13,664 nt of DNA, from the NCBI GenBank assembly GCA_023433855.1, contig JAEYTV010000283.1, positions 1-13,664 on the forward strand, read 5' to 3'. Source of the stretch: Pseudomonadota bacterium. GTDB lineage: Bacteria > Pseudomonadota > Alphaproteobacteria > Rhizobiales > Rhizobiaceae. Of the stretch, positions 6,619-12,591 are shown one piece after another. The notes below the pieces were generated by a model. The model saw only the letters and a program-made list of their open reading frames with translations, did not search any database and had not been told where the DNA came from. The first letter of the stretch is position 1, and every line of letters starts with the position of its first letter. The position numbers and the translations under genes were made by a program.

Positions 6619-7143
6619 CTAGGATCTGGCGGTGGCCGCCTTGGACAGTGCTTCTTCAAGCTTGCGCTCTTTATCAGGAGCAAGCGAACTCTTTATTACC
6701 TTCCCCGGAAAGTTCGAAAGCTCAGCGAGAACCTTCTCCGGTTGGACCTTCCTGACGAGGATGAAAATCGCTGAACTGTCCGGAGGGAGGGTTTCTCCGA
6801 CCGATCGGATAAATTTATCATCAATGCCATAATCAACCAGGGAGCCAGAAAGAGCACCGGCGCCAGCACCAACAACTGCTCCTGCAGCGAACCCAGCCAG
6901 CGGGTTGAGGAAAAGCAGCCCGACTAATGTTCCCCACAACGCCCCTGAAATACCACCTGACGCCGCACCGGCTCCTACAACGTTGAAGCTTTGCTTCAGG
7001 TTAATCTTGCCGTCTGGATGACGAATTACGACCACGGCATCGGCGAGGTCTATCAGATATTCTTTCTGAAGCCGGTTCAACTCGGAAAGTACGCGATCCG
7101 CTTCTTGGATGTTGTCGAATGAGATAGCAATTAGATCGGTCAT
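6619..7143 (-). CDS. DUF1269 domain protein
   Basis: The 174-residue product matches the DUF1269 family along its whole length: MTDLIAISFD at the start, LNRLQKEYLIDLADAVVV (22-39), a Gly/Ala-rich hydrophobic core (about 56-102) containing GLLFLNPL that probably enters the membrane, then the closing GIDDKFI (106-112) and a globular tail with SSAIFILVRK. The function of the family is unknown. The ATG at 7143 is chosen because family members begin at this point and GGAAGAG precedes it; an upstream in-frame ATG at 7179 would add 12 residues of no family similarity. It ends 29 nt before the SDR gene, with no hairpin between, so it may be the first gene of the polysaccharide operon. A functional link is only inferred from this spacing. 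Confidence 0.85.
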   Translation of the reverse strand: MTDLIAISFDNIQEADRVLSELNRLQKEYLIDLADAVVVIRHPDGKINLKQSFNVVGAGAASGGISGALWGTLVGLLFLNPLAGFAAGAVVGAGAGALSGSLVDYGIDDKFIRSVGETLPPDSSAIFILVRKVQPEKVLAELSNFPGKVIKSSLAPDKERKLEEALSKAATARS

Positions 7144-7474
7144 CTTCTCTTCCACATCTAGCAAGATTGTATTTGACATGACTCTGCTTACCTGGATCAG
7201 CGTAGCCTGCGACTAGCCTCGGGGCATTGACTGCAATCAATTCCCCGTCCCCCGGCGCTTGGCGCTGCCTGAGCACCGGCCAGACGCACATGTTCGCAAA
7301 CACGAATTGCCTGTACGCAATGCGCAGGCGGGCCTGCGCCATTAACGTTTGACGTAACGCTGCCCCTCAGACGGTGCAGAAGGTCTCCTGTGGAAACACC
7401 CTAATCATCTCGGTGATTATCGGATTTCTCTCGAGGATTTATTCGCTCCAACAAGCTCAGGCGAGGTAGTAACC
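7144..7474. promoter_or_regulatory. Divergent intergenic region upstream of DUF1269 and lipoprotein genes
   Basis: About 331 nt separate the two outward-facing starts, so it should carry promoters for the polysaccharide operon and for the lipoprotein. I found no clear EcfG-type match. A TTGACG at 7349-7354 resembles a -35 box but no good -10 follows at 16-18 nt. The most distinct element is the perfect inverted repeat at 7322-7339. No convincing gene lies here. Confidence 0.45.
7322..7339. repeat. Perfect 8-bp inverted repeat, possible operator
   Basis: GCGCAGGC and GCCTGCGC flank a 2-nt GG centre. With so small a centre it is better suited as a dimeric protein-binding site than as a transcript hairpin, and no T-run follows on either strand. 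It lies between two diverging genes, 135 nt before the lipoprotein start and about 180 nt before the DUF1269 start. Confidence 0.35.
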
Positions 7475-7924
7475 ATGTCAAAGTTGACGTCCAAACGGTC
7501 TGTATTGTCTGCGGCGCCACTGACCAAGGCGGCCGTAATTGCTGGTACGCTGGCTTTGTCCTCGTGTGTAACGAACGTGCAGACAACGGAAGATGATCTG
7601 GCCGCTGCAGGTTTCGTGGTACGTCCCGCCGATACTCCGGCTCGACAGGCCATGTTGAAGCGCCTGCCTCCCAACAGGTTTCTCATTCGCTCCAAAGGAA
7701 ACAGAGTGAGCTACGTCTACGCCGATCCGGTCAACTGCAACTGCCTCTACGTCGGCAACCAGCAGGCCTACGATGCGTATCGACGGGCCCGACAGCAGGA
7801 GCGCATTGCCGATAGAGAGCTTTGGGCGGCCCAGACCTATGCAGACGCCCAGTGGAATTGGAATGTATGGGGGCCGGGGCAGTTCTATGACTTCGGGCCG
7901 TGGGGGCCTGGCTTCGGCTGGTAG
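7475..7924 (+). CDS. Lipoprotein with Trp/Gly-rich C-terminus
   Basis: The 149-residue product begins with a basic N-terminus and a hydrophobic stretch ending in LALSSC, a good lipobox with the lipidated Cys at residue 31. The mature protein is polar, with PPNRFLIRSKGNRVSYVYADP in the middle, a CNC pair followed by LYVGN, a helical Arg/Gln/Glu-rich section (about 101-120) and a C-terminal tail rich in Trp, Gly and Pro (WGPG repeated). The ATG at 7475 has GAGGT 7 nt upstream. It is transcribed away from the DUF1269 gene and converges on the small gene at 8019-8261, with a hairpin between. I do not recognise a named family. Membrane location is supported by sequence; function is unknown. Confidence 0.8.
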   Translation: MSKLTSKRSVLSAAPLTKAAVIAGTLALSSCVTNVQTTEDDLAAAGFVVRPADTPARQAMLKRLPPNRFLIRSKGNRVSYVYADPVNCNCLYVGNQQAYDAYRRARQQERIADRELWAAQTYADAQWNWNVWGPGQFYDFGPWGPGFGW

Positions 7925-7993
7925 GCCGCAGCAAGTTCACACCCCCGACCGCCTAGTCGAGACCGGCTACTTCTAAGCGAGATGGCAATTGCG

Positions 7994-8019
7994 GTGCTGC
8001 CGGGCGCTTCCGGCAGCAC
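7994..8019. terminator. Perfect hairpin between convergent genes
   Basis: GTGCTGCCGG (7994-8003) pairs perfectly with CCGGCAGCAC (8010-8019) around a 6-nt loop. It lies 69 nt after the lipoprotein stop and touches the stop codon of the minus-strand gene, so it can end transcripts from both sides. Neither strand has a clear T-run after the stem, so it may act only as a weak terminator or as an RNA 3'-end stabiliser. Confidence 0.5.
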
Positions 8020-8261
8020 TAAGAAAAGCGTCCGAAGAGCTTCGAATGTGCGACCATCACGGCTGCATCTGTGAGCTTGATGGGATCCACGAGGCCGCGG
8101 CGGTAAAACCGCAGAACGACGCGCGCGATCGCTTCCTTCTCCACGGGCGCGTCCTCGTCTGTCAGCCGGGCAATGGCAGCAGACATCGCCAGCCCCATTC
8201 GCTCGAGGTCCTCAGGAGAAAATATCCCCAGAACTCCGACATTGAAATGATGATCCTGCAT
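8019..8261 (-). CDS. Small conserved-type protein of unknown function (80 aa)
   Basis: The 80-residue protein has no signal peptide or membrane segment. It reads as a compact, mostly helical cytoplasmic protein: FSPEDLERMGLAMSAAIARL (14-33), a short acidic turn (TDEDAP), then EAIARVVLRFYRRG (43-56) and DAAVMVAH near the end. Amphipathic spacing and codon use support a real gene. The ATG at 8261 has GGGGAG about 8 nt upstream, a modest ribosome binding site. It converges on the lipoprotein gene and diverges from the respiratory operon. I cannot name a family. A small regulator or stress protein is possible, but nothing in the sequence proves it. Confidence 0.65.
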   Translation of the reverse strand: MQDHHFNVGVLGIFSPEDLERMGLAMSAAIARLTDEDAPVEKEAIARVVLRFYRRGLVDPIKLTDAAVMVAHSKLFGRFS

Positions 8262-8581
8262 AGGATTGGCTCCCCGTTTGGGGCGAGAGCTGCCAGCTTC
8301 CTGTCGCCAGCGCTCTTGGATATGGTTGGCTATCTCAAAAGCCTACGCTCACCGCCCTCCGTGTCGAGTCACGTTATGTGAATGGGATGGCTGGTCGGCA
8401 ACGGTTTCCGGGGAAGCGATGGGCGCAGAGCCGGCCGCTACTCCGAACCGCATCGAAGGCCTTTTTCAACATACTGGAACTTGTCGGAACATCCCGTGTT
8501 GGCTGCTCGTTGAGAGTGAACAACGATGCAGCCCCGAACTCCATGGAAGGAGTGACCAGGCTGCAAAGCGACGGGGCCGAA
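8262..8581. other. Intergenic and leader region of the respiratory operon
   Basis: This 320-nt stretch separates the diverging 80-aa gene from the oxidoreductase start. It holds the EcfG-type promoter at 8486-8511 and a predicted leader of about 60 nt. The oxidoreductase frame is open back to 8378, but the promoter lies inside that extension, and its translation does not look like family sequence, so I treat it as non-coding. Confidence 0.6.
8486..8511 (+). promoter_or_regulatory. EcfG/RpoE2-type general stress promoter
   Basis: GGAAC at 8486-8490 and CGTT at 8508-8511 are separated by 17 nt, which fits the consensus GGAAC-N16/17-CGTT recognised by the alphaproteobacterial general stress sigma factor EcfG (RpoE2 in Sinorhizobium). 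Transcription would start near 8517-8520, about 60 nt before the oxidoreductase ATG. A second GGAAC at 8476-8480 has no CGTT at the right distance. The match is by eye; expression is not shown. Confidence 0.65.
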
Positions 8582-10984
8582 ATGACTGGAAGACCAAAGA
8601 ACAAGCCCAAGATCGGCTTTGACAGTGGACCCGCAGGCGGCTGGGGTTCTGCGCGGTCGGTCGGTGAAATCCTTCTGAGGGAGCACGTTCCGCTTTCAGG
8701 GTCTTCCCTCTTGAGAGTGCAGAACAAGGCCGAGGGCTATATGTGCGTGAGCTGCGCCTGGGCCAAGCCGGCAAAGCCTCATCCGCTGGAATTCTGCGAG
8801 AACGGCGCCAAGGCGACCGCCTGGGAGATTACCACCCGCCGCGCCGACGAAGCCTTCTTCGCCCAACACACGCTGACCGAGCTGGAAAGCTGGCTCGATC
8901 ACGATCTGGAGGAGCAGGGCCGCCTGACGCACCCGATGCGCTGGGATCCAGCTTCCGACAAATATGTACCGGTGTCCTGGGAAAGCGCCTTCGCAGAGAT
9001 CGGCCGCGAGCTGAAAGGCTTCGATCCCAAGAACGTCGAGTTCTACACCTCAGGCCGCGCTTCGCTCGAAACCTCCTACATGTACCAGCTGTTTGCGCGC
9101 ATCTTCGGCAGCAACAACCTTCCTGATTCTTCCAACATGTGCCATGAAAGCTCGTCGGTTGGCCTGCCGCAAAGCATCGGCGCGGCGGTCGGCACTGCGA
9201 TCCTGTCCGATTTCCAGAATTGCGACTGTATCTTCTACATCGCCCAGAATGTCGGCACCTCCTCGCCAAGGCTGCTGCACGACCTGCAGGATGCGGTGGA
9301 TCGCGGCGTCAAGATCGTGACCTTCAACCTCCTGCGCGAGCCGGGCCTCGAGCGCTTCGTCAACCCCCAAGCGCCGAGCGAGATGCTGACGCTGAAGGAA
9401 ACGCAGATCTCCAGCGACTATTACCAGCTCAAGAATGGAGGCGATATCGCGGCCCTGTTCGGGGTCAGCAAGGCGCTGATCGAGGCTGACGACGCGTTGC
9501 ATGCCACACACATCTCCAAGGTTGCCGGCTCCGATGCCGAGCCAGAAAACCCGGACAACGCGGCGGCCGTCGCCTTTGCGGCATCGATTGCCGCTGCCGA
9601 CAAGAAGCACGTGCTCGATCACGATTTCATCGCCGAGCACACGGCGGGCTTTGCGGAATTCGCTGCCGCTGCCCGCAGCTATTCCTGGGAGGAGCTGGAG
9701 CGCGTGTCCGGTCTGACGCGAGCGCAGATGACGGAAGCCGCGCGCACCTATGCAGCCTCCGATGCAGTGTTGATCTGTTATGGCATGGGCCTCACCCAGC
9801 AGGTCATGGGCGTGGAAAACGTCAACATGGTCGCCAACCTCGCTCTGCTGCGCGGGAATATCGGCAAGCCCGGTGCCAACATCTGCGCTGTGCGTGGCCA
9901 TTCCAACGTCCAGGGCCAGCGCACGGTCGGCATCACCGAAAAGCCCGACCTCGTGCCCCTCGACAAGCTGTCGGAGCTTTACCGCTTCGAACCGCCGCGC
10001 TGGGAGGGGCACACCACGGTCGATAGCTGTGAAGCGATCCTCAAGGGTGAGACGCAGGCCTTCATCAGCCTCGGCGGCAATTTCCTGCGCGCCGCCCCGG
10101 AAACGGGGGCCATGGAAGAAGCCTGGCGCAAAATCCCCTTGACGGTGCAGATCGCCACCAAGCTCAACCGCAGCCACGTCATCCATGGCAAGGTCGCCTA
10201 CCTGCTTCCCTGCCTCGGGCGCCTGGAAGTTGACCAGCAGGCCAGCGGCCCCCAGGAGGTCTCGATCGAAAGCTCGGTCGCCCAGTTCCACGGTTCGCGC
10301 GGTCGCACCAAGCCGGCAAGCCCTCATCTCCTGTCCGAGCCGGCCATCGTCGCCGGCATGGCCAAGGCGACGCTGACCAACGGCACGGTGCCGTGGGACA
10401 GCTGGGTCGGCAACTACGCAGAAATTCGCGACGCCATCGAGCGCACCTATCCCGAAACCTTCAAGGACTTCAACAAGCGCTTCATGCAGCCCGGGGGCTT
10501 CCATCGCCCGGTTCCGGCCCGCGAGCGCAAATGGGTTACCCACAACAAGAAGGCCAACTTCATCACCCCGCCGCGCCTGTTTCCGGATTTCGGCGATGCA
10601 CCGGCGGGCGAAAACGTCCTCAACCTCGCGACGCTCCGGTCCAACGACCAGTTCAACACCACGATCTACGGCTATAACGACCGCTTCCGCGGCGTAAACG
10701 GTACCCGTCAGGTCGTGTTCGTCAACAAGGATGATATTGCGCGGATGGGGTTTGCGCCTGGTGACATGGTCGATCTGACGACCGCCATCGACCCGCAGAC
10801 CGAGCGCAAGGTGAAGGGCTTCCGCCTCGTCGCTTACGACATTCCCGGAGGCTGTTGCGCTGCCTACTACCCTGAGACCAATCCGCTTTTCCCGCTTGCC
10901 CATCACGATCCGCAGGCGAAGACGCCATCGTATAAACTCTTGCCAATCCGCTTCACTCGATCACAGAGTGAGCCTATCCAGTAG
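8582..10984 (+). CDS. FdhF/YdeP family molybdopterin oxidoreductase
   Basis: The 800-residue protein belongs to the formate-dehydrogenase-alpha-like YdeP branch of molybdopterin enzymes. Near the start are PAGGWGS (17-23) and an iron-sulfur-type motif CVSC (55-58) with Cys72 in FCENGAKA. Cys187 in SSNMCHESS sits where related enzymes place the Cys or Sec ligand of molybdenum; no Sec is used. GNIGKPGAN and GHSNVQGQRT further on are typical of the cofactor-binding domains, and the C-terminal part carries a beta-barrel-like section with RGVNGTR. The substrate is unknown; YdeP of E. coli is linked to acid resistance. No twin-arginine signal is seen, so it should be cytoplasmic. I chose ATG 8582 because the family begins shortly before PAGGWG; ATG 8543 is possible, and earlier starts precede the promoter. 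The cytochrome c gene starts 27 nt downstream. Confidence 0.85.
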   Translation: MTGRPKNKPKIGFDSGPAGGWGSARSVGEILLREHVPLSGSSLLRVQNKAEGYMCVSCAWAKPAKPHPLEFCENGAKATAWEITTRRADEAFFAQHTLTELESWLDHDLEEQGRLTHPMRWDPASDKYVPVSWESAFAEIGRELKGFDPKNVEFYTSGRASLETSYMYQLFARIFGSNNLPDSSNMCHESSSVGLPQSIGAAVGTAILSDFQNCDCIFYIAQNVGTSSPRLLHDLQDAVDRGVKIVTFNLLREPGLERFVNPQAPSEMLTLKETQISSDYYQLKNGGDIAALFGVSKALIEADDALHATHISKVAGSDAEPENPDNAAAVAFAASIAAADKKHVLDHDFIAEHTAGFAEFAAAARSYSWEELERVSGLTRAQMTEAARTYAASDAVLICYGMGLTQQVMGVENVNMVANLALLRGNIGKPGANICAVRGHSNVQGQRTVGITEKPDLVPLDKLSELYRFEPPRWEGHTTVDSCEAILKGETQAFISLGGNFLRAAPETGAMEEAWRKIPLTVQIATKLNRSHVIHGKVAYLLPCLGRLEVDQQASGPQEVSIESSVAQFHGSRGRTKPASPHLLSEPAIVAGMAKATLTNGTVPWDSWVGNYAEIRDAIERTYPETFKDFNKRFMQPGGFHRPVPARERKWVTHNKKANFITPPRLFPDFGDAPAGENVLNLATLRSNDQFNTTIYGYNDRFRGVNGTRQVVFVNKDDIARMGFAPGDMVDLTTAIDPQTERKVKGFRLVAYDIPGGCCAAYYPETNPLFPLAHHDPQAKTPSYKLLPIRFTRSQSEPIQ

Positions 10985-11011
10985 GGCCATAGGTGTCAGT
11001 CGCCACGGGTC

Positions 11012-11605
11012 ATGCATAACGGGACGTCGACGAGGATCTGGACTGTGGGAGCGGCTGCCGGTCTTGCCGCTCTGGCGGCAGCTATCGGCTGGATGCGCGA
11101 ACCGCGACAGTATCGGGCGCCCCCGCCGCTGATAATGGCGCTCGACCAGTTCCGGCTCATGCCGAACGGCATCAGCGGCACCCCGCCGGAAGTCTATTTC
11201 GCCCTGGGACAACCCTATGAGACAACCGCATTCGATCTCAGCCAGGGCAAGCGCCTTTATTCCTGGTTCGGCTGTTCCGCCTGCCATGGCGAAGGAACCG
11301 GTGGGAAAGGGCCTTCCTTCATCGACGGCTGGTGGCTTTATGGCCCCTCGATGGTTTCGATCGTCGCATCCATCCGGGACGGGCGGCCGCACGGCATGCC
11401 TGCCTTCCGCAACAGGATGACCAGCGACGAGATCTGGCAGCTCGCCGGTTATATCAAGTCGCTCGGCGCCTACAAGGCGTCCGTCACGGCAACAAGCCGC
11501 AGCGACGAAAAGATCAGCCGTCCGGCAGAGAATCGTGCACCGGCTGCGCTCCTCTTCAACGAGGGCCCGGAACCCATGCGTCCCGACCAGGGGCCGAGAC
11601 CGTGA
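11012..11605 (+). CDS. Membrane-anchored class I cytochrome c
   Basis: The 197-residue protein has one N-terminal hydrophobic segment (about 9-27), likely an uncleaved anchor, then a periplasmic cytochrome c domain. The haem-binding motif is CSACH (88-92) and the probable distal ligand is Met129 in HGMPAF. The usual helices before and after are visible (LSQGKRLYSWFG and DEIWQLAGYIKSLG). A low-complexity tail of about 45 residues follows. It should carry electrons in the periplasm, most simply to the oxidase encoded next. The ATG at 11012 lacks a clear ribosome binding site. Its stop overlaps the GTG start of the subunit II gene (GTGA, 4 nt), so the two are translationally coupled; upstream, 27 nt separate it from the oxidoreductase gene. 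Confidence 0.85.
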   Translation: MHNGTSTRIWTVGAAAGLAALAAAIGWMREPRQYRAPPPLIMALDQFRLMPNGISGTPPEVYFALGQPYETTAFDLSQGKRLYSWFGCSACHGEGTGGKGPSFIDGWWLYGPSMVSIVASIRDGRPHGMPAFRNRMTSDEIWQLAGYIKSLGAYKASVTATSRSDEKISRPAENRAPAALLFNEGPEPMRPDQGPRP

Positions 11606-12591
11606 TCAAGATCCTGCTCGGGGCGGCCCTTGTTGTTCTGCTCTCGGGGTGCAGTGGTAACCAGTCGGCGCTCGATACCCATGGTCACTCGGCCGATGCC
11701 TTGAAGGGCCTTATCATCCTGATTGTCGCGGTGTGCACGGTCGTGTGGCTGATGGTGGTCGGTTTCCTTCTTTGGGCGCTCGCCCGCAGGCGGGGACATC
11801 CCCGGCGTGACGACGTGGCCGAACGGAGGATGACGCTTTCCGTTCGTACTGCGGTCGCAGCGACGGCCCTCGCGGTGGCAGGCCTGACAGTCGCCAGCTT
11901 CTATACCACGCGCAACTTGAACAGCAGCAACGACGCTTCCCTTGTTGTGCGCGCCAAGGCGCAGCAATGGTGGTGGCAGTTCATCTACCAGGGCGCCGAC
12001 CAGGGGCCCGCCTTCCTGACGGCGAACGAACTCCATATCCCGGTCAACCGGGATGTCCGCCTGGAGCTCGAATCCCTCGACGTCATCCACTCTCTGTGGA
12101 TCCCGAGCCTCGCTGGCAAGCTCGACATGATCCCAGGCCGCAAGAACATCATCACACTTCGTGCGGCACGACCCGGCATCTATCGCGGCCAGTGCGCCGA
12201 GTTCTGCGGCCTGCAGCACAGCCACATGGCGTTCGTCGTGGTGGCCGAGGAAGAAGCGGCTTACCAAAAATGGTTCGCGGCCCAGGCCGCCCCCGCACCG
12301 GAGCCTGTCATCGCGGAAGCCGCAGCCGGGAAAGCCGTGTTCATCAACAAGCCCTGCGCGGCCTGCCATACGATCCGCGGCACGGCGGCTACCGGCACGG
12401 CGGGGCCGGATCTCACCCACGTGGGAAGCCGCCGCACGATCGGCGCCGGTCTCCTCGAAACCACGCGGGGCTCGCTTGCCGCATGGATCGCCGATCCCCA
12501 GACGCTCAAGCCCGGAAACAATATGCCCCTCGTTCCGCTCAGCAGTGACGAGCTCAGGCAAATCTCAGCCTATATGGAAGACCTGAAATGA
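11602..12591 (+). CDS. coxB: Cytochrome c oxidase subunit II with fused cytochrome c domain
   Basis: This 329-residue subunit receives electrons and passes them to subunit I. A lipobox (LLSGC, Cys17) makes it a lipoprotein. Two membrane helices follow (about 36-60 and 82-100). The CuA domain carries the aromatic QQWWWQF (121-127), His163, and the ligand set Cys198, Glu200, Cys202, His206, Met209. A C-terminal cytochrome c domain has CAACH (252-256) and distal Met308 in NNMPL, so this is a caa3-type arrangement, as I recall for CoxM of Bradyrhizobium coxMNOP. The usual LExxWT motif before helix 2 is not visible. The frame is open upstream to 11332, but GTG 11602 overlaps the preceding stop and begins the lipoprotein signal, so I choose it. 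The stop overlaps the next ATG (ATGA). Confidence 0.88.
   Translation: MIKILLGAALVVLLSGCSGNQSALDTHGHSADALKGLIILIVAVCTVVWLMVVGFLLWALARRRGHPRRDDVAERRMTLSVRTAVAATALAVAGLTVASFYTTRNLNSSNDASLVVRAKAQQWWWQFIYQGADQGPAFLTANELHIPVNRDVRLELESLDVIHSLWIPSLAGKLDMIPGRKNIITLRAARPGIYRGQCAEFCGLQHSHMAFVVVAEEEAAYQKWFAAQAAPAPEPVIAEAAAGKAVFINKPCAACHTIRGTAATGTAGPDLTHVGSRRTIGAGLLETTRGSLAAWIADPQTLKPGNNMPLVPLSSDELRQISAYMEDLK

Noticed and set aside
5291..6622. 443-codon open frame on the plus strand
   Set aside because: It lies antisense to the SDR gene, which has clear family motifs; no ribosome binding site or domain is seen.
7349..7377. Possible sigma-70 promoter before the W/G-rich lipoprotein gene
   Set aside because: TTGACG resembles a -35 box but the sequence 17 nt downstream (CGGTGC) is not a -10 box.
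8378..8581. Upstream extension of the oxidoreductase frame
   Set aside because: The EcfG-type promoter lies inside it and the extra residues do not resemble the family N-terminus.
9050..10906. 618-codon open frame on the minus strand
   Set aside because: It is antisense to the molybdopterin oxidoreductase, arises from GC-rich codon bias, and has a repetitive Asp/Gly/Val/Arg-rich translation with no domain motif.
10953..10971. Hairpin at the end of the oxidoreductase gene as a terminator
   Set aside because: The stem is only 6 bp, inside the coding end, with no T-run; it does not argue against read-through into the cytochrome c gene.
11470..12561. 363-codon open frame on the minus strand
   Set aside because: It is antisense to cytochrome c and subunit II genes that carry CxxCH and CuA motifs.
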